Shown here piece by piece: positions 10,730 to 23,679 of a stretch of DNA of 64,000 nt. The notes under the pieces are model-generated. The model worked only from the letters and a program-made list of their open reading frames with translations, ran no database searches and was not told where the DNA came from. A program made the position numbers and the translations under genes. Position 1 is the stretch's first letter. The number at the start of each line of letters is the position of its first letter. Origin of the DNA: Siphonodentalium dalli (taxonomy: Eukaryota > Mollusca > Scaphopoda > Gadilida > Siphonodentaliidae); the NCBI GenBank assembly GCA_032622095.1, contig CP136067.1, positions 94,480,707 to 94,544,706 of the forward strand, written 5' to 3'.

Positions 10730-13600
10730 ACCTAAAATAAAGAGCGTTCAATCAGTGGGACATATACATGTAAGTGTGTGCTATGTAAACTAAACAACTG
10801 ATTGTTATAAAGGGCTTTCGATGCTGGACAAAAACAAACTCACCATGATTAAATTTGGTTTATTGTATAACTATATAAAATACAGAATTTTCTATTCTCC
10901 AGCTAGCGTCAAAATAAGAGCGTAATATTAGCCCTCCCAAAGTTCCCTATCAAATAGAAAGCAGATTATAATTTATTGTTTCATCAAACTGCATCTTACT
11001 ACAAGTTCCCACGCCATGAAACAAAACGCTCTTTATTATAAGTGTAAAAACAATGTGTGGTCCACTGAGCCTAATTTAAAATACACGTACCAGGGTAGTT
11101 CTATGGTAAAGGGTCCAAATAGGAAAATAAAATGGGGGGAAATGAAAATCCTTCTAGAATGGTCATTAGTGCCCTAACATGATATATAGGTATAACTTTT
11201 GTAGAAAATGATATTGGGCAAAATTCTCGACCAAGGTCAAGGTCGTTTGGGGTCGTTTGGGGTCTTTCAAGGTCATTCCTCCAAAACATTCCTAGAATCG
11301 TCTTTGGGCTCAATTAACATTAATTCAGAAGTCCCGATGGTGACGATTCGCTTCAAATATTACTGTATAAGACTCGAACTTGTCAAAAATGACCCGGGCC
11401 TAGTTTTTCTGAGAACAATTGCTTTCTGTGAAGACCACAGACCAATTGTTACTATGATAACCGCTGCGCATATTGCAAAATAGGTCTTTTAAACATAACT
11501 CGGGTAATTGCGTTGTAAATTTGAAAGTTCTTTTGCTTTCTATATCTTTCCCTCTTCCTTTGTATCGTTATGTGTATGCACGCATATATAAGCAGTCATG
11601 CAATTTCATATAAATAAATTTATCTTTATTAGCAATGGTCCAATTTCGACCTTGCATTCAAGTTTGATTTTGTCAAGTGAAAGACATGCATTGAATACAT
11701 ATACACGAGATTGCATAAGAATCGACATTTCAGGGTTTCTAATATAGATTTTCACTGTCGTTAAAACTAAACGCATTGTTGATGTAATGTTATGTTACTC
11801 TTAGCTTAAAAAAATGACATTTTAGTCCTTTCTATGTTATTTTTAAACCATCAAAGATGTAGTCAGGGCCCCCACCCACTAGTATGACAACAACAACATT
11901 TTATATAACTCAATGTGCAAACGCCTTGAAGATAGTGTATAGCTTCCAAGCAAGTTTTATATATATTCCAGGTATACAATAACTGATACATGTATAAATC
12001 GAAGACACATTGTCCGGTTAAGCTTCTACTAATTAATATCAATTTTGTTTGGAATTTCTTATCACCACTCATTAAAAACGTTCAGCGTCTTAGTCCAAAC
12101 GGCTATAGGAACGACGTCTTACGTACATTGGAATATCCTTGTGACGGTAATGACGCGTGACGGTAATGACGATTTTGAAGTATTTTCGATTTTGTTTCCA
12201 ATTTAATAGGGAATGTGACAAAAATGGGTTCACCTTGACTAAACTCATACATTATATGATAGAATAAGCCATTGTCCCGAATTTCAATAGACCGCGGTAT
12301 AGTAGAAATCCGCGTGACGGTAATGATATTTATTAAACGTACGCTGATGGGTGGGCTTACCTTTGATTTTCTCTATCACTCGATTTTCATCGCCAACTGT
12401 TCAGCTCAATGATATTGATTAGTCAGATGAATGAACTTTGGAATTAGATCCACCAATCTTCCACCTTCATATTGAAACTTCATAAAATTAACTTCAAATG
12501 CCCGCGTGACGGTAATGACGGGGGTACGGGGGATGTCGATTTTTGAGATTTTTAACCAGCAAAACAAAAAGCGCATATATCATTGGAACATCTCCTGAAT
12601 ACGGGATATGAAGATCTCCCCATTGTATCCGGAAATGTATTTGCTAACCAATAAAACAATATCACTTCCTATAATTTCGCTTTAAAAAAAATCGTGTGGT
12701 GGGTGAGAGACAGCTCATTTGAGTGATTATGGGGTATTTTACCCCAAAATCCTATTCCATTTCTGGATATCGCGGGAATTATTTATCTCGTATTTTAAGG
12801 AAACCAACTCAGCTACATGTAAGAGTCGTGGTATCCACATAATATGAAATGATGTTTGTTGTAGAGATAAAAAGTTCACCAAGACATGGTTTGGCCCCTT
12901 TACCGTAGAACTACCCACGGTCAGTACCGGTACGCTCTTTGAAATATTTTGATTCTATTGCATTAGCACAACATACACGTCGCATATTATATTTAATGTT
13001 TGCAAACAGTTTTACCAAATATACCTTCATTTTCCATGCATATATACATGTACATCGCTGTTCAAACGCACAAACATTGAAAACAAACCTTCAAATCAGT
13101 AATAGACGGGCTTTCGATCTTTCGGTCATCATACCGTACCAAGGGGAGAAACTCTATCTTGCAACTTTGAAAGTTGGCACGACAGTGCGACACGCTATAT
13201 CAAGGCCAAGGTCATTGGCACAGTTGTGTGGCATGATCAGACTTATAGCGGAAACACATGGTTTTGTTTATTTTTTCGTGATCTGCCGTTGGATTTCGCA
13301 GAAGAATAAAAATCATCTTGTAAAGTGATTTCATCATCGCAAATTAACAGCATGTTGCGACAGATACTCAGAAATGTAAGCTGAATATTTATCTCCCAAT
13401 GTCATGCATTTGGTGTGCAGAAATTCGAACTGGGAGTGGGAATAGCAACATAACAAACTTTTTCGTATTTGAGATTTTGTTGAAATATTTCTGGTATTGT
13501 AGTAATTTAGAACATAAACATAACCATTTGATTGAGTTTCACAACTTAGAATTGGTCTAAGTGAGAAAATTTGACTTTGAAATTTTTTCAGTTTTAAGAG
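10730..13600. other. Intergenic stretch, no gene recognised
   Basis: I find no supportable exon or protein family here. It contains a repeated CGTGACGGTAATGACG motif (about 12142, 12157, 12312 and 12503), spaced as if from a decayed tandem repeat of roughly 170-190 bp. A 129-codon open frame at 12939-13328 resembles nothing I know. Confidence 0.4.
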
Positions 13601-13689
13601 TCTTAGAAACATATTTTTATTTCCAAACCAAATAATTGACATAATACACAGATGACATAAATATACAACATATAAGAGTTAATTTTGGA

Positions 13690-13732
13690 AATGAGGATCA
13701 GACAACAAGCCCGAGGGCTTATATGAAGTCTT
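13690..13732 (-). other. Conserved LINE 3'-UTR hairpin (copy a)
   Basis: GAGGA...TCCTC outer pairing encloses an inner stem AAGCCC-GA-GGGCTT (13707-13720). The same position in the other three copies has AAGC/GCTT (17327-17340), AAGCATC/GATGCTT (19195-19209) and AAGCA/TGCTT (19753-19765). The stem is kept while its bases change, which supports an RNA structure. Confidence 0.6.
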
Positions 13733-15059
13733 CTCCTCTTTGGCGACATGTCCCTTCCTCAATAAGTGAGGGAGGGTATCGATCAGACGGGAAGGGAGTG
13801 AAATAATGGTTTAGGAGGAGTAGAGATATATAACTACATTTGAGTTAGGGATGGAAAAAGGAAGAATATAGTGTTAGGAATAGCATGATGTAGGAAGAGA
13901 GGTGGAGGGAGAGAGAGAGAGAGCAAGAGAGTATGAGAGCAGAAGGCGTGGGGACAGATGAATCGTGAAATGATGACAGCGGTGGGGAATAATTGAGTTG
14001 TTGCGTGGTTACAATTATGCTCGTCTATAGTAAGTTGCATGCGTCAGAAGCCATGGGAGGGGGTCAATCACGTTGGCTGTTAACTGGTTCCATTCGTCAA
14101 AAAGTAATCAATTGAACAGACGCACACGGCTACGAGTGTTCATAATCAAAGTATGTTGTGGAATATCTATATTTCGTGAGAACAAGTACGTATTCAGCAG
14201 CACTAACCCGAAACAGGACAATTCCCATTTCAAGGGTGTTCACTGTGAATTTTGGAGCATCCCTCATGTGGAATCGTTTCATGTACATGTATGTGCAGGC
14301 TAATAGCAAGTAAGTAATATACAAAGGAATCGTTATCGGAAGGCATTTAGTGCTACATATATTCTGGGGAATATCTTGCTGCCGCATAACGCGACCGGAA
14401 TCCAAAGCAATTTGTTACTCGTTCAAATCATGGGAATCTTTTTGTTTTCATAATATATGTCTGTACAGCATTAAATATTTGTTTGTTTTCACGAAGACTA
14501 AGCTCCCTTGATCCCTGTAATAGAGTATTCTCAGATAGGACAACATTGGGTAGTGAATCATATAGTTCCCGTCTGGCCTCAAAATGTACACTCAAAGAGA
14601 TAGTGGTAAGTTGTCTCGAGTTCCCCACATAAACAGAAGGGGAATTGTTTTACATGATTGTCTGTCAGGTCAGAACTCAGGTGGCTGCAGTTCAGTCTTA
14701 ACCGGGTATGAAGGATATGAGATTTACGGCTTTTACTATGATAAAAATATGCAGGTGGACGTATATTGTCACTGTTGAGTTTCTTTTTGAAATCTTCGAT
14801 TGTTCTGGTGCCCTTTGTAGTTTCCGGCAGTTTGTTCCATTAAGTAAATTGCAGATGGTAAGAAAGATTCCGTATAATAGTCATAGTTAATATTCGAGGG
14901 TAGTCTTATATGTTCAAATCTGAAGTTGTATCTGGAATTATTTGCCTGGATTGGTCGTACATAATTTCTTAAAATTGATGGAGCAGTTCCACGTATCATT
15001 TTAAACAATTGACATAGCTTGTGTTTTCTACGACGTGAGGAGAGGAGTTCCCAGCCAGT

Positions 15060-16322
15060 TTATGATAAAAGACGCTCGTTACTCGTACTGATGGTTGCAC
15101 CTGTTACTATTCGGGCCATTTCGTACTGAACCTTTTCAATGTCATCACTAAGATAATTAGGGCAGTTATCCCAAACAGGGGAGGCATATTCCAGTATTGG
15201 TCGGACAAATGTGTAATGTATTTTTTCAAGCGTTACTCTGCTTAGCCTGTATCTATGTTTACGTACTAAGTTTACTCGACTCCACACTTTATCAAGCATA
15301 GATTTGATGTGGATTCCCCATGAGCCCATGTTGTCGAAAGTAAGTCCCAGGTGTTTATGGCTGTCAACCTCAACAATTGTCGCGGCTCCCATGGTCAGAG
15401 GTGGGTGGTATACTGGTGTTTCTTTCCTGGATATTAAGAGAGCTTCAGTTTTTAGGGGATTGAATTTTACAAGCCATTCTGATGCCCAACACGTGAGAGT
15501 GTCGAGGTCATCGTTGATTAGTTTTGCGGCCATAGTGGGGTCTTCGATAGTGAGAAATAGAGAGGTATCATCTGCAAATAGACGAATGTTGCACCGTATA
15601 TTTTCGGTTATATCATTAATATAAATTAAAAACAGAAGAGGGCCTAATACTGAGCTTTGTGGGACACCGGCTGTTACATCTTGTAATTCCGAATGTGTGC
15701 CGTTTATGACAACTTGTTGTTGCCTACAATCAAGATACGATTTCATTAAGTTATACAAGTTTCCTCTTATACCCATTTTCGTCAGTTTGTTCAAGAGGCC
15801 ACGGTGCCAGACTTTATCGAATGCTTTACTTATGTCGCAGAATATACACCGGACCTCTTTTCCGTCGTCTAGTGATCGACATATATTGTCATATATTTCG
15901 GTAAGTTGGAAAACTGTAGAGTCATTGCGCATGAAACCAGCGTGGTAAAAGGATAGGAATTTGTTTTTATCAAGAAATTCCCATAGATATTTATAAATGC
16001 ATTTTTCATAGACCTTTGAGACGCAGCTTAGTAATGAAATTGGTCGATAATTTGATACAAGACTGGGATCACCGCTCTTGGATATAGGTGTAACATGGGA
16101 ACGCTTCCACTGAGGTGGGTAGTAGCTGTTTTCGGTAAATATTTTAAAATAGTATTCCAGAGGTTCACAGAGCGAGGAGGCGCAATTTTTCAAAACTCTC
16201 GGACTTATTCCGTCGGGTCCACTTGACTTAGATATTTTGAGACCTTTTAACGCTTTGTAAATGTCAGGGGTTGTGATTTTTATATCGCTTAACGTGGATA
16301 TGGAGTTATCAGGATCGAACAC
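15060..16322 (-). pseudogene. LINE reverse transcriptase, broken
   Basis: A 420-codon frame holding the core of a Jockey/CR1-type reverse transcriptase: SGPDGISPRVLK, NYRPISLLSCVSKVYEK, then FCDISKAFDKVWHRGLL (first catalytic Asp block), AGVPQSSVLGPLLFLIYIND and FADDTSLF (the catalytic DD pair). The usual GVPQGS is GVPQSS here. The frame ends at a TAA (15060-15062), yet the same frame continues straight on with TGWELLSSRRRKHKL, which normally follows without a stop, so the stop is a nonsense mutation. Two later frame changes (near 14850 and 14600) separate the C-terminal motif block from the final segment 14428-14628. The enzyme is dead in this copy. Confidence 0.85.
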
Positions 16323-17224
16323 TGGTAGGCGTTTCCCGACATCATCAACTGATGAAATATTACAAAAATATGTATTGAATGCATTTGCTTTCTCAGTTGG
16401 TGAGATCAGGAAATCGCCGTTTATGTTTAAGGGGGGTATTGATCGATCACTGGTTGCAAATACTACTTTTTGAAGGGTTTTCCACCAAGATGACTGGTCA
16501 TTTGATGGGTTATTCAGTGTATTTTCATTATTGGTGTCATAATCACGTTTGCTTTTTCTAATAGCCGATGTAGTTTCATTACGTTTAGATCGAAAATTTG
16601 CCCATGTTTTTGGTGTGTTTTGCTTTTTAGCTATCTTATGTAATCGAGTCTTAATAAAAATAAGACATGAGAAATTGATATTTAGAGAAATGCTCCAAAG
16701 TCAAACCCATGAGTCTGATGATGAGTCTTTATTCATTATTGAGTGACATAAAACACACCAGGATTAACTCAGTTAGGTAATATTGTACCCATGCCTTACT
16801 TAAGGTTATGTTCTGCTGAAATATGATGAAATTGGTGGAATTAATTGTCAGTAATGAATGTGCCATGAGGGTCAAGTGGTGGAGAACATGAAAAATCAAT
16901 AGATAATTGCATCATTTTTGCTAAGAATGTATAATATATATATATCTGAAATGCAGCCTGCAGAATGACACAGCATGCTGCAGCTAAGTTATATGAATGA
17001 AACTCTCAAGCTCACTTGATTCGGTTCTACTATACGCAGCAAGTCCCTGGATATGCAGCCAGTTCCCGGTAAACGCAGCAAGTCTCTGGTATATGCAGCA
17101 AGTCCCTCTCGCCGAGGGTGAATTACGGCGGATTAGCCATGTGTGTTTACACAACGATATGTTTAATCAGTGGAGGTGCTGATTACAAAGGGCTTTAATT
17201 TGATCGTAATACTGATAGATTATT

Positions 17225-17600
17225 TTTGTTTAAACAATATTTTATTTGAACACTAAACAGAACAGAAATACAAACAAAAAATACATAACATATAATCTCA
17301 AATTGTTCAAAAGAGGATTGAGCAACAAGCTTGGGGGCTTTTGTTAAGTCCTATCCTCAGAAAATAAATGTTACCCCAATTGATGATATCATTTGGGTAT
17401 AGACCCCAATTGATACCATTTGGGTATAGCAGACGGGTTTTGTTCTGTATGGTCCGAATAATAAAGTTTATAGATGAAGGGATAGGAAAGAGAAAGGGAA
17501 AGGGAGTGCAGGTAGTAGTTGAAAGATTATTGAAGGGAATTGGACTGAATTGTGGGACTGAATCATTGAATGATAAAATTAAGAGTTGGATTTTTTTTAG
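17225..17600 (-). mobile_element. LINE 3'-end fragment (copy b)
   Basis: Starts with the shared AAACAATATTTTATTT end block, then the conserved hairpin (17313-17357) and CAGACGGG text, as in copies at 13608, 19095 and 19660. No RT coding remains. It sits inside the 17022-18899 element. Confidence 0.65.
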
Positions 17601-17849
17601 ATGTTTTTATTGGTAAATGCAAACAAGTAACATGAGAATAGTAACAAAAGAAAAATAGAGCACAGTTTTATAAATATACATATATATATAGCAGTGAGCT
17701 GAAAGAAAAGTTTATTAGAATAAATTGTATATATGTGGCCAGTAAGGAAGGGGAAAAACCAAGGTATTGAGGCATTCGTTTGGGAAGATTTTATTGAATA
17801 CAAAAATATTTTGATACATGTATTAAAATTATTTTCTTTATCTCTATGT

Positions 17850-18322
17850 TGTTTTATTTCACTGTCCGGTCCTGGAAACTTAGCTATGGGGGATTGTGGT
17901 AGTCTTTGCCATTCGTTTTCTGTTTCGTTGTCCTGGTTTTTTTCCTGCACTGACTGCTGTAAGTACCATCCTCTGGCCGTTTGTTGTTCGCAGCATCTTT
18001 TCGTGGACTGGCTTTATTTCTCTTAAATAACTGTTAAAATGCTTGTCTCTTACTTCTGATGATTTTTAATTCCAAATTTCCGGCGAACATAGAATTGGTT
18101 AACGTTTGTAACAGTTCTTTTTTCAAGCAGGATGAAGTGATTTGGGATGTAGAACTTGTCACTGGGGTTGAATATCGTCATTCAGAACGACTGGGTGTAG
18201 ATTTTGAAGAATCTCAACTGTCTTTGCATCAATCGGTTGCGTTGTTGCCGGTTTGGTTGAAGATGTTGGTAGTGCAATCGTGGATGACTCGTGCAGTCTG
18301 GAAAATAACAAATAAACGCTAA
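17850..18322 (-). pseudogene. Decayed coding-like segment, unrecognised
   Basis: Read on the minus strand, protein-like pieces follow one another in shifting frames (LPTSSTKPATTQPIDAKTVE, then KKELLQTLTNSMFAGNLELK, then a Lys/Arg-rich stretch). The composition resembles a LINE ORF1 or a transposase tail, but I recognise no motif. It lies inside the TIR element 17022-18899. Confidence 0.25.
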
Positions 18323-19094
18323 TTATTAACATGGTTATTTATGCTTTCATATAATATTTTCTCACATCAGTGAAATAAACGCTCTTTATTAAAATCATAG
18401 CAGGAATAGACTAACAAATAAATGCATTTGATTAAATACACAACATGCCATCTCAGACGTGAGCTGAATCTTGAAATAACACTGCTTGTTAATTATTCAG
18501 TCTGGTTAAGAAAACAAACAAATCTTCAAATGAGAAACTCCCAGAAAGTGATAATTAATCACCGACATGTGTTTACGCAGTGAAAACAGGAATATCACAA
18601 AGAAATATAAATCATATTAATTAAATTATATTAAATAGTGAGTAGAATAAAAAAAATAGCAACTTAAGAAAACTTAGAAAAACTACCCATCTTAAATAAT
18701 TATAAAGGGATAAAGATTTCCAATCAACTCTAAGCAACTGCCACAGTTCATAAATCAAATGGATAATAAAACACTGATTAAACTCATCAACAACTCCACT
18801 CCACCCTAAATTAGAGGGACTTGCTGCATTTACCAGGGACTTGCTGCGTTTACCGGGGACTTGCTGCATATCCAGGGACTTGCTGCGTATAGTAGGACCC
18901 ACTTGATTGAATGTTGAAAATTTCGGGGGACAATAAAGTTATACTATTTTCTGTAACACTGCACTGCATTACATGTATATGAATGCTATCACAATAAAAT
19001 ATCTAACACCTGTAGCGATCAGCTGTTTTGACCAGGTACTCAGCCTCAGGTAACTAGTAAAACTGATGGCAATGACAAGAATATATAAGTTGTA

Positions 19095-19440
19095 GTTTAA
19101 ACAATATTTTATTTCTTCCCAAAATTATATAATTATAAAACATATGACACATGTATGAATAGAAGACTAGAAGGGATGAAGAGGATTTGACAACAAGCAT
19201 CAGATGCTTATATAGAGCCATCTCCTCAGAGGAGAATAGATTACATATATAGTGTTTAGTGAGAAGTGGAAGTCAAGATTAAGTGAGAGGAAGAGATACA
19301 GAGCATGATAAGAAGATTAATGAACAGTTGGGTGGGAACAGAGGGGAAAAAAGCAATTAACACATATATTTACAATGATCACTACCCTTATGTATGTTAT
19401 TGTTTTACATAGGAAAATTTAAAACTATTTGTGTCGAGTG
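19095..19440 (-). mobile_element. LINE 3'-end fragment (copy c)
   Basis: Begins AAACAATATTTTATTT, followed by the hairpin region 19180-19227 (inner stem AAGCATC-A-GATGCTT). Only 3' UTR is left. A long T/A-rich tract (about 19473-19520) separates it from copy d. Confidence 0.65.
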
Positions 19441-19659
19441 GAGTCAATAGTTTGCCAGTACCTTAATATGGCTTTTTTTTAAATTTATTTAATTTTTTTT
19501 TTTTTTTATTTTTTTTTTTTTGGATCGAGTTATTGAAATTATTGCTACATTGTTAGCTATATACATGTATATGATTTATTGCTATATCATTTTTTGTTAG
19601 TGTCTCTGAAGACTATCAAATTCGAGCAGCTACTTATTGTGAATATCAGAAATACAATT

Positions 19660-20290
19660 GGTGTAAACAGTATTTATTTCAAAAAATCAAACATTTGACA
19701 TAAACATAATATACATGTAGGATATATAGATTTATGAAGAGGATTGGACAACAAGCAAAATGCTTTTTTAAAGTCCTCTCTTCGTGGAATAAATGTTACC
19801 TCAAGTGACAAAAATATCACTTGGGGTAAAGCAGACGGGATATATACTTTTGATTGATTGGAATATTATTTAGGATTGAGATACGGTATAACATTGTAAT
19901 ACGGAAGTTAAGGATGAGAAAGGGAATGAAAGAGAATGAGATAGAGAGGGGATACAATTGGCGACTAACGAAATCGATTGCTTGTTAGTATTAAATGTTT
20001 GAGTTGCCTCAAATGTGGCCTTATTCAGAAGTTATTGAGTCTTTTGGGAAATGAAATAGATCCCTTAAGTAAAATATCAGATCTCCACAAATTTTGTGCT
20101 AATACTGAGAAAATTTCAATTCATATTGTCGAGTATCTGGGACAATATAGTAAAAAGTGGTCGGCAGTCTCGACTTCCCCACATGAGCATTTATCAGATT
20201 CGTTTATATAAGTTGTGTCGGAGACAATGGGAACAAGGTCATGGCACTCCGAATATACGTATTCAATGTTTAGCTTCACCTACCACAAAA
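19660..20290 (-). mobile_element. LINE 3'-end fragment with ORF2 tail (copy d)
   Basis: Has the 3' UTR hairpin (19738-19786). Upstream on the minus strand it keeps the ORF2 C-terminus with the motif CSCGEVETADHFLLYCPRY (about 20140-20200), homologous to the CxCGELETTYHYLFEC block of the 13608-16660 copy. It is 5'-truncated near 20290, and stops follow the motif. Confidence 0.7.
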
Positions 20291-20784
20291 TAAACAAGTG
20301 AAATATATTGTTATTATAGCTTTTGCTTCGTAAAAAGCGTTCCGTTCGCGAAAACGTGCTTTGCTTCAGATCTCTAAACTAAAGAGGAAGGGACAACTAT
20401 TCAGTGAATTATCCCCCTTGCCATATAATTCATTTGTCTATTTATAGCCACTATAAAATTTGGTTCACCATTTACTTTAACCACGGATTCTACCGCGTGG
20501 CCGGTGAGAGCGCAGCAGGTAAATAAAAAAAATGTCTGTCTCAAATATAACTTTTTATCCACGTGAAGTTCGTATTAACCAAATTACTTTGTCCGCCTAA
20601 TTTTCGAAAAATTCTTTTATCAGGTTCTAATTGATCCCGGTGGTTTATTTGAACACTAAGTGATAGCTTATTTATTCGGCTTTCGTTTTAGCGCGAAAAC
20701 CAAAAAGATCTATCAAGATCGAATGTCATGTGATTCCATAAATTGCAAGACCCCGCTCCGGTTCCATGGTCTGGTTGCCTTTTT
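20291..20784. other. Intergenic stretch, nothing recognised
   Basis: No open frame or repeat that I can name. A possible splice-donor-like GCAGCAGGTAAAT occurs near 20515 in GC-richer sequence, but I cannot connect it to any exon. Confidence 0.3.
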
Positions 20785-22885
20785 AGCTCAACTTTACTTT
20801 GTAAAGTTTGAGCTATTGCCATGGCTTTGTCGTCCGTCGTCCGTGTGTGCGTGTGTACGTAAGGCGTCAACAATGCAGGCTACAGGTCGTACCTTTGGTC
20901 GGATCATTATGAAATTTGTCATAGCTGTTGACATCAACATTTAGACCAGAATGATTAATTTTGGGGTCATTCTGAAAAAAAACATGGCCGCCAGTGGCCA
21001 TCTTGGATTTCAAAATTCAATCCATTAGCACGGGCTACAGGCCGTACTGTTTGTCTGATCATCATGAAATTTGTCATGGATGTTAATATTGACATGTAGA
21101 TGGGAACGAGTAATTTTGGGGTCATTTGGCCCAAAAACATGGTCGCCAGCAGCCATCTTGGATTTTACTCTTTGTATGACTAAATTCTTTAGCACGGGCT
21201 ACAGGTCGTACTTTTAGTCTGATCATCATAAAAATTGTCAAGAATGTTAATAATGACTTGTAGATGGGAACGAGTCATTTTGGGGTCATTCGGCCCAAAA
21301 CATGGCCGCCAGCAGCCAACTTGGATTTTACTCTTTGTATGACTAAATCCTTTAGCACGGGCTACAGGTCGTACCTTTAGTCTGATCATCATGACATTTG
21401 TAATGGCTGTTGAAATTAGAATGTAGATGGGAACGAGTCATTTTGGGGTCATTCGGACAAAAAACATGGCCACCAGCAGCCATCTTTGATTTAAAAATTT
21501 AATCCATTAGCACAGGCCACAGGTCGTACTGTTCGTCTGATCATCATTAAATTTGTCATGGATGTTAATATTGACATGTAGATGGGAACGAGTAAATTTG
21601 GGGTCATTCGGCCAAAAAACATGGCCGCCAGCAGCCATCTTGGATTTTACTCTTTGTATGACTAAATTCTTTAGCACAGGCTACAGGTCGTACCTTTAGT
21701 CTGATCATCATAAAATTTGTCATGGATGTTAATATTGACATGTAGATGGGAACGAGTCATTTTGGGGTCATTCGGCCGAAAAACATGGCCACCAGCAGCC
21801 ATCTTGTATTTTACTCTTTGTATGACTAAATCATTTAGCACGGGCTACAGGTCGTACTTTTAGTCTGATCATCATAAAATTTGTCATGAATGTTAATAAT
21901 GACATGTAGATGGGAACGAGTCATTTTCGGGTCATTCGGCCAAAAAACATGGCCACCAGAAGCCATCTTGGATTTTACTCTTTGTATGACTAAATCCTTT
22001 AGCACGGACTACAGGTCGTACCTTTAGTCTGATCATCATGAAATTTTTCATGGCTGTTGAAATTGGAATGTAGATGGGAACGAGTCAGTTTGGGGTCATT
22101 CGGATGAAAAACATGGCCGCCAGTGGCCATCTTTGATTTCAAAATTCAATCCATTAGCACAGGCTACAGGTCGTACTGTTCGTCTGATCATCATAACATT
22201 TGTCATGGATGCTAATATTGACATGTAGATGGGAACGATTAATTTTGGGGTCATTTGGCCAAAAAACATGACCGCAGCAGCCATCTTGGATTTTACTCTT
22301 TGTATGACTAAATCCTTTAGCACTGGCTACAGGTCGTACCTTTAGTCTGATCATCATAAAATTTGTCATGGATGTTAGCAATGACATGTAGATTGGAACG
22401 AGTCATTTTGAGGTCATTCGGCCAAAAAACATGGCCGCCAGCAGCCATCTTGGATTTTACTCTTTGTATGACTAAATCATTTAGCACGGGCTACAGGTCG
22501 TACTTTTAGTCTGATCATCATAAAATTTGTCATGGATGTTAATAATGACATGTAGATGGGAACGAGTCATTTTGGGGTCATTCGTCCAAAAAACATGGCC
22601 TCCAATGGCCATCTTTGATTTCAAAATTCAATCCATTAGCACAGGCTACAGGTCGTACCTTTAGTCTGATCGTCATAAAATTTGTCATGGATGTTAACGA
22701 TGACATGTAGATGGGATACAATCATTTTGGGGTCATTCGGCCGAAGACATGGCCGTCAGCAGCCATCTTGGATTTTACTTTTCTCTTCATGTCTATAAAC
22801 TAGTATTAGACATTCAACTTTCCACATTCCTAATCGCTCCATTGACTGTAATACATTAAATTATTCCCTTTCCAAGTTGAGCTAC
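20785..22885 (+). mobile_element. Satellite-cored element A (pearl/HINE-like)
   Basis: Opens with a terminal hairpin (20785-20814, AGCTCAACTTTAC arms), then a CGTCCGTCGTCCGTGTGTGCG-like segment (20830-20858), a 160-bp tandem array, and a right end containing AAGTTGAGCT (22874-22883), the inverse of the left AGCTCAACTT. Just outside is a small AGTGTC/GACACT palindrome (22885-22899). This plan (inverted ends, short palindrome, simple-sequence block, ~160-bp repeat core) is that of bivalve pearl elements and Helentron-associated non-autonomous elements. No coding capacity. Confidence 0.65.
20870..22775 (+). repeat. 160-bp satellite array, 12 units
   Basis: CAGCCATCTTGGATTT or variants recur about every 160 bp from 20999 to 22763 (twelve sites). 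Two unit types exist. Most continue TTACTCTTTGTATGACTAAAT, while those at 20999, 21481, 22127 and 22612 continue with an AAAATTCAATCCATTAGC-type text, giving a three- or four-unit higher-order period. Minus-strand open frames in the array are by-products. Confidence 0.9.
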
Positions 22886-22899
22886 AGTGTCATTGACAC

Positions 22900-23679
22900 T
22901 TTCATTTATAATTATATTGACGTAGGCATACAATTACATCATACATGCATGTCCATCTATTTGTCCGTCCATAGACCATTTCAATGCCCTCAAGGGTTCG
23001 CAATGTTCATACAAAGTTCTGATATTTTGCATATCAAATCGTGGGTGGGGGTGTCAATTTGTTGGGAATGGGACGACTCGGGCTGGAGACTAGATCCATT
23101 GGAACTTAGTAGCATGGCTTACCCCATATTACCAGGTCGGAGTCTGACTAGCTGGAGACGACTCAGGCCGATATTCCGGGGTGACTGTCTCAGGTGTGAA
23201 ACGTAATTGGTTTCATGAGATTAGAGTTGTTGACATAATAACATCGGTATTTCTGGTGCTTATTTAATTTGGGGTGTAATTTGTTGTGTATGATTAAAGG
23301 GGATTAATAAGATTATGACGACATACTGTTGTATTATTGAATTTTTATTATAGATAAAAGATAAATATAAAAACACAAGACAAGATAAACGATAACAATT
23401 AACGGATAAAAACATGGATACACAAAATACATACACTGTGTAGCACAGTTAACTACATTGTCTTTGTCTCAAGTTCTGAACTACAATGTCTCTACTGAGT
23501 CTGAAGTTCTGAACTACAATGACTTTAGTTTGTCATCGTCACTGGCTATTTTTAAATAGAGCACCAACAACCTGGAATATGTACGGATTATGAACGACAA
23601 CAGAATATGAACAAAATCAGAATATGATCGAAAATGGAATATGAATGAAAGTGGGATATGAACGATGAATGAATAAAGG
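22900..23679. other. Intergenic; minisatellite and possible 3'-UTR-like text
   Basis: Holds GAATATGAACGA-type short repeats (about 23575-23670) and a paired AGTTCTGAACTACAATG repeat (23471 and 23503). No exon is supportable; the 109-codon open frame at 22877-23206 has no recognisable motif. Confidence 0.4.

Larger units (their letters stand above)
13608..16660 (-). mobile_element. 5'-truncated Jockey/CR1-type LINE
   Basis: A non-LTR retrotransposon copy read on the minus strand. From the RNA 5' side it has the linker between endonuclease and RT (16330-16650, one frameshift at the C run near 16434), the RT domain (15060-16322), then a C-terminal region with an HTRLRLNC block and a CxCGELETTYHYLFEC zinc-like motif (about 14600-14760), and the final codons down to 14428. 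A 3' UTR follows. The 3' end near 13608 carries an AACATATTTTTATTT block shared with three other copies. The endonuclease is absent, as expected of a 5'-truncated insertion. Confidence 0.8.
17022..18899. mobile_element. 1.9-kb TIR transposon with 9-bp target duplication
   Basis: Inverted ends of about 100 bp are built from repeated GCAGCAAGTCCCTGG motifs next to CTACTATACGC. CACTTGATT flanks both sides (17013-17021 and 18900-18908). A broken copy of one end recurs at 51010-51112. A 9-bp duplication fits a MULE-like element. The interior holds a LINE 3' end (from 17225) and decayed coding-like text, so it may be a composite. Confidence 0.7.

Noticed and set aside
12939-13328. 129-codon plus-strand frame
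   Set aside because: No recognisable motif, no splice context and no duplicate; length is possible by chance in this base composition.
22096-22387. Minus-strand frames in the 160-bp array
   Set aside because: Repeat-generated; similar frames appear in several units with stops in others.
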